Shown: piece by piece, positions 7,415-16,432 of the stretch
Layout of the letters: each line of letters begins with the position of its first letter
How positions within the stretch are numbered: the stretch's first letter is position 1
Assembly (NCBI GenBank): GCA_964384905.1
Contig: CAYLND010000080.1
Span: 1-16,631, forward strand
Length of the DNA: 16,631 nt
Reading direction: 5' to 3'
Source of the DNA: Gp22-AA3 sp964384905
GTDB taxonomy: Bacteria > Acidobacteriota > Polarisedimenticolia > Gp22-AA2
Made by a program: the position numbers and the translations under genes
The notes under the pieces: generated by a model
What the model was told of the DNA's origin: nothing
What the model saw: the letters and a program-made list of their open reading frames with translations, nothing else
The model's database searches: none

Positions 7415-8196
7415 GCGCTCTCCTTGGGGCGCTCGACCCGCTCCGCCAGAGGATGATGATCGGCACTCTTGATGATCTGACGGAAGTCCTGGGCCTCCAT
7501 CCGGACCACGTGGCACATCTCCTGGAGGCGCGAGTACACCCGGGCGCCGATGCGATCCTTCAGCGATGGCCCGCGGCCCGCCGGGGACTCATCCATGTAG
7601 TTGGTCGTCGCCAGCGTCGCCCGCTTGTCGTTGTAGCGGGTGGTGACGATGTGCGACAGGGTCTCCTCGAGCCAGGGGCTGAACTGGCGCCCGCCCAGAT
7701 CGTCCAGCAGCACCATCTCGGTCTGCAGGACCGGCTGCAGCAGGTCGAGCTCGCTCATGCCCGACTGCCTGTCGAAGGTCGCCTGCATCTGGCGCAGCAG
7801 ATCCTGGACGTCGCAGAACAGACAGGGCACGCCCTTGAGCAGGGCGAGGCGCCGCAGCGTGGCGACCGCCAGGTGCGTCTTCCCGACGCCGGGCGGCCCC
7901 ATGAACAGCAGGCCGCGATCGCTCAGGGGATACTCATCGGCATAGCGCAGCGCGCGGGTCCGGGCGCCCTGAAGGGCCAGCTGGTGCGGCGGAATGGCGT
8001 CGAAGTTCTCGAACTCGCAGTCATGATAGCGCCGCGGGATGCGCGCCGCGCCGAGGAACTCCTCGAGACCCGCCGGCCGGCCCTGCAGGACGCGGCGGCA
8101 CGGGCACGGGCGCGCGCGGACCGCGCCGGATGACTCCAGGATCAGGAAGCCGGTGCCCCCGCAGCGCTCACAGGGGCCGTTGACGAACTCCTGCAT
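7411..8196 (-). CDS. DnaC/IstB-like AAA+ ATPase with N-terminal zinc knuckle
   Basis: The 261-residue protein has an N-terminal Cys pair set (Cys9, Cys12, Cys31, Cys33, in PCERCGGTGF and RPCPC) likely to hold zinc. A AAA+ domain follows with Walker A GPPGVGKT (100-107), Walker B VLLDDLG (162-168), a sensor-1-like ATTNYM and an arginine-rich stretch SLKDRIGARVYSRLQEM. This is the layout of DnaC/DnaI-like helicase loaders and the related IstB transposition helpers. Since no insertion sequence or istA is nearby, a replication helicase loader or primosome-like role is more likely, but this is inference. The ATG at 8196 has a GGGGAA upstream. It lies 25 bases after the sigma-factor gene and overlaps the thiolase start by four bases. 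Why it sits between stress and acyl-CoA genes is unclear. Confidence 0.88.
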   Translation of the reverse strand: MQEFVNGPCERCGGTGFLILESSGAVRARPCPCRRVLQGRPAGLEEFLGAARIPRRYHDCEFENFDAIPPHQLALQGARTRALRYADEYPLSDRGLLFMGPPGVGKTHLAVATLRRLALLKGVPCLFCDVQDLLRQMQATFDRQSGMSELDLLQPVLQTEMVLLDDLGGRQFSPWLEETLSHIVTTRYNDKRATLATTNYMDESPAGRGPSLKDRIGARVYSRLQEMCHVVRMEAQDFRQIIKSADHHPLAERVERPKESA

Positions 8197-8221
8197 CGAC
8201 GATTCCCCGCTTCCGAGCCGT

Positions 8222-9085
8222 TCAGTTCAGGTACCCCTGCAGCTGCTGGCACTTCTGCGAGCGATTCAGCTTCTCCAGCGCCTGCGCTTCGATCTGCCGG
8301 ATGCGCTCGCGCGACAGCCCCATCATCTCGCCGATCTCCTTCAAGGTCTTGGGCTCCCCCTCGTCCAGGCCGAAACGCAGCCGCAGCACCTTCTGCTCCT
8401 TCGGGTCGAGCTCCCCCAGACACGCATACAGGTGATCCTTGAGGGACGAGCGCAGAAGCGCCATGTCGGCCGGAGGGATCACCTCCTGCTCGAGCTTGTC
8501 CGACAGGTGGAACTCGTGCTCCTCGTCGATCACCGTGGACAGGGAGACGTTCTCGTCCGCGACCTGGAGGAGGCCGGTGACCTCCTCCACCGGAATGCCG
8601 AGCTTGCCGGCGATCTCCTCCGGTGTCGGGTTGCGCTCGAGATCGAGGGTCAGCTGCGAGATGGTCTTGCCGATGCGGTAGAGGAGGTTGGCCTGTTTCT
8701 GCGGCAGGCGGAACGCACCGCTCTGATCCGACAGCGCGTGGATAATCGCCTGGCGGACCCACCAGACCGCGTAGGTGATGAACTTGACGTTCTTCTTGGG
8801 GTTGAACCGCTTCGCGGCCTCGATCAGGCCGATGTTCCCTTCATTGATGAGGTCCAGGAAGGACAGCCCGCAGTTCCTGTACTTCTTGGCGAAGCTCACG
8901 ACGAAGCGCAGGTTGGCCTCGACCAGCTTGCGCAGGGCCTCCCGGTCGCCCCTCTGGATGCGATCCCCGAGAACCTTCTCCTCGTCGGGCGTGATGCGGG
9001 GGAGCTTCGAGATCTCCTGAAGGTATTTCTTCAGGGTCTCCGAGGACACCGCCGTCCGCTTGCCGGTCGCCCGTTCTTCTTCCAA
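8222..9085 (-). CDS. Sigma-70 family factor without region 1.1
   Basis: The 287-residue protein has sigma region 1.2 (about 15-42, ETLKKYLQEISKLPRITPDE), region 2 (about 52-126, with LDLINEGNIGLIEAAKRF and the -10 reading segment FITYAVWWVRQAIIHAL at 102-118), region 3 (about 130-205) and region 4 with the -35 helix-turn-helix (247-270, TLKEIGEMMGLSRERIRQIE). It lacks the acidic region 1.1 of classical RpoD, so it is either a group 2 (RpoS-like) factor or a short primary factor as in Bacteroidota. Its place three bases after hspR in a heat-shock operon favours a stress role. The start is a TTG at 9085 with AAGGGG six bases upstream; a GTG at 9049 is an alternative. No anti-sigma factor lies beside it. 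The exact subgroup needs a tree. Confidence 0.92.
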   Translation of the reverse strand: MEEERATGKRTAVSSETLKKYLQEISKLPRITPDEEKVLGDRIQRGDREALRKLVEANLRFVVSFAKKYRNCGLSFLDLINEGNIGLIEAAKRFNPKKNVKFITYAVWWVRQAIIHALSDQSGAFRLPQKQANLLYRIGKTISQLTLDLERNPTPEEIAGKLGIPVEEVTGLLQVADENVSLSTVIDEEHEFHLSDKLEQEVIPPADMALLRSSLKDHLYACLGELDPKEQKVLRLRFGLDEGEPKTLKEIGEMMGLSRERIRQIEAQALEKLNRSQKCQQLQGYLN

Positions 9086-9088
9086 CCG

Positions 9089-9526
9089 TTACCCCTTGTC
9101 GGACTTCGTGGAACGCCCGGGGTGCGCCACCCTGACCAGCGCCCGGGACGCTTGGTGCCCGGCGTCCTGCCTGCGCTGGCTGAGCTCCTCCTGCACTCGG
9201 GCGATGAACCTCTCCATCTCCCCCTGCATGCTCTCAAGCTTCTCCCTGAGATTCATGATGATCTCGACGCCGGCAAGATTCACCCCGAGGTCCCGGGTCA
9301 GGTTCAGGATGAACGACAGCCGTTCGAGGTCGCCCTCGGAATACAACCGCGTATTCCCCTCCGTGCGTGACGGCTTCACCAGACCCTCGCGTTCGTATAG
9401 TCTCAGCGTCTGCGGGTGGACCTCGAAGCGCCGGGCAACCACGCTGATCATGTAATAGGCTGCGGTGTCCTTGCGTTTGACCTTCGCGACGCGGCGCCGG
9501 CTCCGGGACTCAGGCGCGGAGGCCAC
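9089..9526 (-). CDS. hspR: HspR-type MerR-family heat-shock repressor
   Basis: The 145-residue protein carries a MerR helix-turn-helix at about 26-75: MISVVARRFEVHPQTLRLYE, then REGLVKPSRTEGNTRLYSEGDLERL. The HPQTLRLYEREGLV core is characteristic of HspR, which represses dnaK operons by binding HAIR sites with DnaK as co-repressor. A coiled-coil-like segment follows (about 85-118). A HAIR-like site lies in the dnaK promoter of this same operon, so the gene very likely controls its own operon. The GTG start at 9526 overlaps dnaJ by 17 bases and has GGAG seven bases upstream. It gives an unusual basic N-terminal extension (RSRRRVAKVKRK) ahead of the HTH. The ATG at 9451 would cut into the HTH and is less likely. 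Confidence 0.93.
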   Translation of the reverse strand: MASAPESRSRRRVAKVKRKDTAAYYMISVVARRFEVHPQTLRLYEREGLVKPSRTEGNTRLYSEGDLERLSFILNLTRDLGVNLAGVEIIMNLREKLESMQGEMERFIARVQEELSQRRQDAGHQASRALVRVAHPGRSTKSDKG

Positions 9527-10637
9527 GACGCAGCTCCTCGCCCGGGCTCAGGGCTCCAAGCTCTCTCAGCAACTGCCGGGATTTCTCGTCGGTCGCGCGC
9601 GGCGTGACGATGCGGACCTCCACGTACTGGTCCCCGCGGCCCGACCCGCGCAGGAGCGGAGCGCCCTTGCCGCGCAGCCTGAACTTCTGGCCGCCCTCCG
9701 TCCCGGGAGGGATCTTGACGCTCGCCGAGCCGTCGATGGTCGGGACATCGATGCGCGCTCCGAGCGCCGCTTCGCTCACCGTGATCGGCACGGTGCACTG
9801 GATATTATCACCGATCCTCGTGAAGAAGGGGTGCGCGGCGACGTTGGTGACGATATAGAGATCACCGTTCGGCCCGCCGTTGCGTCCCGCCCTCCCCTTG
9901 CCGCCGACGCGCACGCGCGAGCCGTTGTCCACGCCAGCGGGGATGTGAACCTTGAGCGTCTCGCGCCCCTTGAGGACAGAGGCGCCGCGGCAGTTGCCGC
10001 AGCCCTCGGTGCCCAGAGCCCCCTGGCCTCCGCACCGCCTGCAGGTCGTGGCGAAGCGCAGGGTCCCCGAGATGTGGCTGATGCGCCCCGTGCCGGCGCA
10101 ATCGGGGCAGGGCCGGCGCGCGCGCGACGGCACCGTCCCCGATCCGTTGCAGCGCGGGCAGGGCGACTCGGCCTCCACGGAGAGCTCGGTGGTGAGCCCG
10201 CGCAGCGCGTCGAAAAATCCGATGGCCAGCGTCCGCGTGACGTCCTCGCCCCGACGCGGCCGCGTGTCCTCGCGGGTCTCTTCCTCGCGCCGCCCGAAGA
10301 TCTCCGAGAAGAACGCCGAGAAACCGGACGTGGCGCCGCCCAGATCGCCGAAGTCGAATCCGATCTCGGGCCCGGGCCCCGCGCCACGGAACGGTCCGCC
10401 GGCCGCGTCGGAGGCGAACCGGTCGCCGTATTGCAGCTCGATGTCGTGCTTCTTTCTCTTCTCGGGGTCGGACAGGACGTCGTAGGCCTCGGAGATCAGC
10501 TTGAAGCGCTCCTCGGCCCGCTTGTCTCCGGGGTTGAGGTCGGGATGGTACTTGCGGGCGAGCCTGCGGTACGACTTCTTGATGTCGGCGAGACGGGCCT
10601 TGCGGCCGACGCCGAGCACGTCGTAGTGGTTGACCAC
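9510..10637 (-). CDS. dnaJ: Chaperone DnaJ
   Basis: DnaJ delivers unfolded clients to DnaK and stimulates its ATPase. The 375-residue protein has a J domain (about 3-68) with the essential HPD at 31-33 (YHPDLNPGD), a Gly/Phe-rich linker (about 72-114), and a zinc domain with four cysteine pairs: Cys160/163 (CPRCNGSG), Cys177/180 (CPDCAGTG), Cys199/202 (CRRCGGQG) and Cys213/216 (CGNCRGAS). The last repeat has Ser in place of the final Gly. The C-terminal client-binding domains follow (ETLKVHIPAGVDNGSRVRV and the second beta domain). The GTG start at 10637 shares its first base with the hsp20 TAG stop and has AAGGTG upstream, suggesting coupled translation. It resembles type I DnaJ in full. Confidence 0.97.
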   Translation of the reverse strand: MVNHYDVLGVGRKARLADIKKSYRRLARKYHPDLNPGDKRAEERFKLISEAYDVLSDPEKRKKHDIELQYGDRFASDAAGGPFRGAGPGPEIGFDFGDLGGATSGFSAFFSEIFGRREEETREDTRPRRGEDVTRTLAIGFFDALRGLTTELSVEAESPCPRCNGSGTVPSRARRPCPDCAGTGRISHISGTLRFATTCRRCGGQGALGTEGCGNCRGASVLKGRETLKVHIPAGVDNGSRVRVGGKGRAGRNGGPNGDLYIVTNVAAHPFFTRIGDNIQCTVPITVSEAALGARIDVPTIDGSASVKIPPGTEGGQKFRLRGKGAPLLRGSGRGDQYVEVRIVTPRATDEKSRQLLRELGALSPGEELRRGLRA

Positions 10638-11106
10638 TACAGCACCTTGACTCGGAGCGCCCGGCTGCGACTGCCCGCGGACTTCGGCAGAGACACTTCG
10701 AGCACGCCGAGACCGAGGCGGGCCGTGACCCTGGCCTCATCGACCGTGGACGGGAGGTGGAGGGTGCGCGCGAAGGCGCCGTGGGGCCGCTCGATGCGGA
10801 GCGCCGACCGCGCTTCCTGATCGAGCGGCCTCCGACCTTCCAGCGTCACGATGCCGCCCTCGACCCGGATCACGAGATCCTCCTTGCGGACTCCGGGCAC
10901 CTCCATGGTGAGGACGAAGGCCTCGCGGTCCTCGCGCACATCGACCGCCGGCGCCCAGCCGGACAGTCCCTCCGCCGAGAAATCGCCCTTGCGAAGGACC
11001 GACTCGAGGAGACGGTTCATGCGGTCCTTCAGGCCCATCAGATCGCGGATCGGGTCCCAGGAGACGCCGGCCCCCTCGCCGCGTGAGGTGCGCGGCGAGC
11101 GGCCGG

Positions 11107-11110
<4 letters not shown>
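10637..11110 (-). CDS. Hsp20-family small heat-shock protein
   Basis: The 157-residue protein is an ATP-independent holdase. The alpha-crystallin domain spans about 52-145: WAPAVDVREDREAFVLTMEV, PGVRKEDLVIRVEGGIVTLEG (71-92), a charged loop, then FARTLHLPSTVD and the hallmark GVLEVSLPK (135-143). The N-terminal arm (about 15-48) contains WDPIRDLMGLKDRMNRLLES, a common Hsp20 start. The GTG at 11110 overlaps the dnaK TGA as GTGA, so translation is coupled to dnaK. It occupies the place between dnaK and dnaJ where grpE is often found. No I-x-I motif in the usual C-terminal tail is obvious, although ALRVKVL ends the chain. Confidence 0.94.
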
Positions 11111-13038
<1,928 letters not shown>

Positions 13039-13044
13039 GCCTCT

Positions 13045-13050
13045 CCTCCT
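13045..13050 (-). promoter_or_regulatory. Strong ribosome binding site of dnaK
   Basis: On the minus strand AGGAGG lies six bases before the dnaK ATG. It matches the anti-Shine-Dalgarno fully and fixes the start. Downstream genes of the operon mostly have weaker sites and GTG or TTG starts. Confidence 0.9.
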
Positions 13051-13083
13051 CTCGTACAGATGTCAATGAGTTAGTCGCTGCTT

Positions 13084-13112
13084 AGTATAAAGATTGAGTG
13101 TGTCATTGTCAA
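13084..13112 (-). promoter_or_regulatory. Sigma-70 promoter of the dnaK operon
   Basis: On the minus strand a perfect -35 TTGACA (13112-13107) is followed by a 17-base spacer and a -10 TATACT (13089-13084; consensus TATAAT). The predicted start is near 13077, leaving a leader of about 39 bases before dnaK. This is 11 of 12 consensus bases with optimal spacing, in an AT-rich island of otherwise GC-rich DNA. No CIRCE element (the HrcA site) is seen here. Confidence 0.85.
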
Positions 13113-13113
13113 G
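13093..13113 (-). promoter_or_regulatory. HAIR-like operator for HspR
   Basis: The HAIR consensus is CTTGAGT, seven bases, ACTCAAG. On the minus strand this site reads CTTGACA, then ATGACAC, then ACTCAAT: 5 of 7 and 6 of 7 matches with exact spacing. It covers most of the -35 box and the spacer, so bound HspR would block polymerase. An hspR gene four genes downstream supports the assignment. Consensus comes from known actinobacterial sites; binding here is inferred. Confidence 0.75.
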
Positions 13114-13122
13114 TATAGACAA
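13106..13122. repeat. Inverted repeat TTGTC-N7-GACAA beside the -35 box
   Basis: A perfect 5-base inverted repeat with a 7-base gap overlaps the right half of the HAIR-like site and the -35 box. The spacing equals that of HAIR, so it could be a second, degenerate operator half-site pair, or chance in an AT-rich tract. Confidence 0.35.
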
Positions 13123-13150
13123 CTCTTTTTATATCTATTAGTTGAATAGA
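13123..13150 (-). promoter_or_regulatory. AT-rich upstream tract, possible UP element
   Basis: Immediately upstream of the -35 box the minus strand holds an A/T-rich stretch including ATATAAAAAGAG. Such tracts contact the polymerase alpha C-terminal domain and raise output. Only base composition and position support this. Confidence 0.35.
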
Positions 13151-13158
13151 CTTATAAA

Positions 13159-14388
13159 TCAACCGGAAGGGGAATTGACCAGCTCGAGCGTCCCTTCCTC
13201 TTTATCTTCGGATGGTGAGAAGGCAATCCGGTAACCGCCGGGCAGAACCTGATAGTCGAACGGTCTTCCGAATGGATCCAGTATCGCGGACGGCTTCAGA
13301 AGGTGCGCCGTCACGAGGTACTTGAGATTCTCCGGATATCCGCGATTCAGGAGGTAGTAGACCTGGATCGCGAAATCGATCCGCTGCATGCGGCTGCGCG
13401 CGATCGCGTCCCGGATGGAGCGCATCTCCTGCCCTGGAAGAAGCGACGACAGGTACGGCACGGCGGCTTCCCGGTGCAACAGACCCGTCACGATGACTTC
13501 CCCCCGTCGCTTCAGCAGCGCCCCCGCCGCCAGGACCAGGAGCAGGTACCCCGCGGCCAGAAGGACGCGCGGAGCCTCTCGCGGCGCCCGCACGGCCGGC
13601 GCCTGCGCCGCGGCGGCGGCCTTCGGACCGCCCCCTTTCACCTCATCCAGCAGCTGGCGACTGATCAGATCGAACAGGATGCGGCAGGTATCGAATTCGC
13701 CGAGAGCGCAACGCTCGACGATCTCCTGCACCGTCCGCTTGCCGTCCACCAGGTTGTAGACGCTCCGCTCCTCCTCGTTCAGCGTCACCCCTCGCGCGGC
13801 CTCTTCCTCCTTTCCCGGCACCGCCACCCGGGACGCGGCGGCAATCTCGACGTTAGCCCGACGGTACACGGCCGAGAAGGAGCGGATGCCTTTCTCGATC
13901 ATCGGCCACTCGTCGAGGATGCGGGCCCCTTCCATCAGGATGCTCTCGGCCGTCATCGGTGTGACGTACTCCTTGTCGTAGTCCACCCGCTCTTCCTGCG
14001 AAAAATCGTACTCGCCGTTCCGCCAGCGGAACAGGCGGTAGACCATCTGGCTGATCTGTATCTGCAGAGCCTCGCGCAGGGCGGTCGCGTCGATGAACTT
14101 GCTCTCGACCAGGATGCTTCCCATCCGCTTCAGGGTGTTCTTCTGGATCCGGAGCGCCTCCTGGAGCTGCGCCTCGGTGATCCGCCCGGACTTGACCAGC
14201 ACCGTCCCGAGCCGGTCCTCGAGACGGCGGTGCAGGGCGTCCGCCGAGACGACGCTTCCCTCGACGAACGACACCGTCACCACTTCCTTGTCGCTCTTGA
14301 GGGTCAGCACGCCGGTCTTCTTCTGGATGCCGATCAGCTGGAAGATGTCGGCCAGGCTGAAATCCTCGAGGGTTCCCTTGAGCGCCAT
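13159..14388 (-). CDS. DUF4388 protein with pseudopilin-like C-terminus
   Basis: The 409-residue protein begins MALKGTLEDFSLADIFQLIG, the typical opening of DUF4388 (PatA-like N-terminal) domains (about 1-115, KKTGVLTL, FVEGSVVSADA). The segment GTVLVKSGRITEAQLQEALR (61-80), repeated loosely at about 90-112 as GSILVESKFIDATALREALQ, resembles the N-terminal helices of type II secretion/pilus ATPases (MshEN-like). A variable region follows, then an Ala/Pro linker, one membrane helix (about 274-293) and a C-terminal part (about 335-395) with AIQVYYLLNRGYPENLKYLV and DPFGRPFDYQVLPGGYRI, which resembles the GspG major pseudopilin. DUF4388 proteins are often tied to surface motility, pilus or signalling systems. 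The ATG at 14388 is six bases after the TPR gene. Function is unknown; a role linking regulation with a secretion or pilus machine is inference. Confidence 0.8.
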   Translation of the reverse strand: MALKGTLEDFSLADIFQLIGIQKKTGVLTLKSDKEVVTVSFVEGSVVSADALHRRLEDRLGTVLVKSGRITEAQLQEALRIQKNTLKRMGSILVESKFIDATALREALQIQISQMVYRLFRWRNGEYDFSQEERVDYDKEYVTPMTAESILMEGARILDEWPMIEKGIRSFSAVYRRANVEIAAASRVAVPGKEEEAARGVTLNEEERSVYNLVDGKRTVQEIVERCALGEFDTCRILFDLISRQLLDEVKGGGPKAAAAAQAPAVRAPREAPRVLLAAGYLLLVLAAGALLKRRGEVIVTGLLHREAAVPYLSSLLPGQEMRSIRDAIARSRMQRIDFAIQVYYLLNRGYPENLKYLVTAHLLKPSAILDPFGRPFDYQVLPGGYRIAFSPSEDKEEGTLELVNSPSG

Positions 14389-14394
14389 GCCGCG

Positions 14395-16410
14395 TTACTC
14401 CGTATCGGCTTCGTGGGCCGAGAGGTTCCCCACGAGCCATGCGCCGAGCGCCACCGCGCCGATCGGCGCCAGCGACAGCAGTCCGCCGGCGACGAGCCCC
14501 TCGGACGGCACCAGGAACTCGTCCCGAAGCTGCAGGGCCATCCCGGCGCACGCCCAGGTGATCAGGAGGGCGCACCCGAGCAGCGGCCGGCCTCCCAGGA
14601 CGTGCCCTCCGCCCGGGAGGGCCAGACTCAGGATGCGCTCGCCGACCCAGACGCGTCGCCGATGCGTGACCACCTCTTCCATCTTCCGGGTCTTCACGCT
14701 CGGGGCGAGGCCATCTCGCAAGATGAACAGGTGGACGCAGGGAGTGCAGTGATCGGGATATTTGGTCATCACCTGGCAGCGGCGGCAGAACGCCTGCCCG
14801 CAGCGCCGGCAGCGACGGGCCGGCCATCCGCGCGCCGGAAGACCCAGCCCGGGCCACAGGAACGCCAGCGCGAGTCCGGCAAACCCGGCCAGGGTCGCGG
14901 GCGCTCCCAGGGTGCGTGTCCACGACGTGCGCCCTCCCTGGTCGAGACGCAGCCGAAAGGCGCGCTTCCAGACCGCGCCCGGCGCGTAGCCGACGTCCAT
15001 CGGCAATCGGCGCGACCGCCCCTCGTTCCCCTGCGCCAGGAGCCGCGTGACCAGGGCGTCGTCGATGCGTCGCGCCTCCTTCAGCTCTTGATCGGCCGAC
15101 TCGAGATGGAACGCCTCGAGGTGCGCCAGGTGGCTGTTGTAATGCGCGATCGCCATGGCGGGGTCGGTTTCCCAGGCCCGCTTGTACAAACCCTGGGCGA
15201 TGGCGAACTCCTGCCGCAGGGCGTGCAGATTCGCAAGGTTGACCAGCGCGAGGGAGTGCCCCGGGTCGATCTTCAGGACCGCCTCGTACAGGAGAATCGC
15301 GTCGTTGAAGCGTCCCGCGACGCGATCGATCGACGCCAGCAGGAACGGGAACATCGGATCGTCCGGGTGCTCGGTCTGCAGCTTGCGGAGGGCCTGCTCG
15401 TCCTGCAGGTCGTACCCTCCGCGCATCGACCGGAAGAGGGCGCGCGCCCCGGGATCGACCGACGTCCCCGCGACCCAATCCAGGAGGCGCCCGGCGGGCC
15501 CGGCCGCAACCAGCAGGACGAGCGCCAGGAGGGCGATGAATCTCTCGGACCGGCGCAGGTAGGGATAGAAAACGATGGCCCAGAACGCCAGGAGCCAGAC
15601 CATCGGGGCGAGCGCCAGGAGCGGGAGCGCCAGCAGACCCCATCCCACAAGGCGGGAGGTCTCCTCCGAGAGCACTCCCGGGAACCTCTCCTTCAGATCG
15701 TGGAAGAGCGCCGGAGCGCTGCGAAGGCACATCAGAACCAGGGCGGTGGCCGCCCCGAGGCACAGCCCGAGGTAGAGGATCAGCAGGGCGTTGCCCGCCT
15801 GCTGGTAGACCACGGCGGCATTGCCGAGCCCGACGCGGACTGTGCTCCAGACTTCGGCCCCCGCGCCACGCAGGTCACGATCGCCGCGCAAGAGAGCGAT
15901 CGCCAGGCCGGCGTGGGCGGCCGCGAGCGACGGATCGAAGCGCGCGGCGAGGCGGAACTGATCCTGCGCTCCGCGATAGTCCCCTTCGTCGAGCCGGCTC
16001 CAGGCCCGGGTCAGGAACGCGCCCGCGATCTCCGGAGCCCCCCGCAGGCCTTCACGCTCCATGAAGTCGAGCGCGACTCCGACTTGGCGGGCGGCCTCGT
16101 CCTTGTCGCCGCGCCTTTGCAGGGCCTCCTGCTTGAACCACAGATCGGCGAGGACCTCGCGCGCGTTCACCCCCTCCTGCAACGGCAGGACGGGGCCCGA
16201 CCCGGTCGGCTCCTGGACCGGCTTCGCACCCGCCTCCGACGGCGGCACGGTGCCGGGGTTCTGGATGAGCGGACGGTTCGGATCGAGGACGATGACCTCG
16301 GGCTCCTGGGCGCGGGAGGGTGCGGCGGTCAGGAGCGCGAGGACCAAGGTCGTCGCGATGGCCGCGCGGCGCGCGCAGCCTCCGGTCAGGAGGGCGTGAC
16401 GCTCGGCCAT
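14395..16410 (-). CDS. TPR-containing membrane protein with cysteine knuckle
   Basis: I do not recognise this as a named family. The 671-residue protein has a signal peptide (about 1-35, hydrophobic ATTLVLALLTAA, possible cleavage after PSRA). TPR-like helices are at about 128-175 (AFLTRAWSRLDEGDYRGAQD). Membrane segments are at about 208-229, 254-283 and 288-304. A second TPR block is at about 352-450 (AGRFNDAILLYEAVLKIDP, EFAIAQGLYKRAWETDP). Another helix is at about 505-521, followed by a six-cysteine knuckle (Cys534, 537, 542, 545, 555, 558, pattern CxxC-x4-CxxC-x9-CxxC), then two more membrane segments (about 607-625, 638-662). It lies 22 bases after the DUF1844 gene and just before the DUF4388 gene. 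No clear ribosome binding site precedes the ATG at 16410. A scaffold for envelope protein complexes is a guess. Confidence 0.75.
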   Translation of the reverse strand: MAERHALLTGGCARRAAIATTLVLALLTAAPSRAQEPEVIVLDPNRPLIQNPGTVPPSEAGAKPVQEPTGSGPVLPLQEGVNAREVLADLWFKQEALQRRGDKDEAARQVGVALDFMEREGLRGAPEIAGAFLTRAWSRLDEGDYRGAQDQFRLAARFDPSLAAAHAGLAIALLRGDRDLRGAGAEVWSTVRVGLGNAAVVYQQAGNALLILYLGLCLGAATALVLMCLRSAPALFHDLKERFPGVLSEETSRLVGWGLLALPLLALAPMVWLLAFWAIVFYPYLRRSERFIALLALVLLVAAGPAGRLLDWVAGTSVDPGARALFRSMRGGYDLQDEQALRKLQTEHPDDPMFPFLLASIDRVAGRFNDAILLYEAVLKIDPGHSLALVNLANLHALRQEFAIAQGLYKRAWETDPAMAIAHYNSHLAHLEAFHLESADQELKEARRIDDALVTRLLAQGNEGRSRRLPMDVGYAPGAVWKRAFRLRLDQGGRTSWTRTLGAPATLAGFAGLALAFLWPGLGLPARGWPARRCRRCGQAFCRRCQVMTKYPDHCTPCVHLFILRDGLAPSVKTRKMEEVVTHRRRVWVGERILSLALPGGGHVLGGRPLLGCALLITWACAGMALQLRDEFLVPSEGLVAGGLLSLAPIGAVALGAWLVGNLSAHEADTE

Positions 16411-16432
16411 CGATGCGGCACCGGCGGACGGC

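Noticed and set aside
7411..8196. The ATPase as IstB of an IS21-type insertion sequence
   Set aside because: No istA, terminal repeats or target duplication are seen, and the N-terminal zinc knuckle fits helicase-loader-like proteins better.
13134..13150. Hairpin TCTATT-AGTTG-AATAGA after the DUF4388 gene as a terminator
   Set aside because: The stem is only six A/T-rich pairs and no T-run follows on the minus strand, so it would be a very weak terminator.
13039..13158. CIRCE element (HrcA site) before dnaK
   Set aside because: I looked for TTAGCACTC-N9-GAGTGCTAA on both strands and found no match; the HAIR-like repeat explains the site better.
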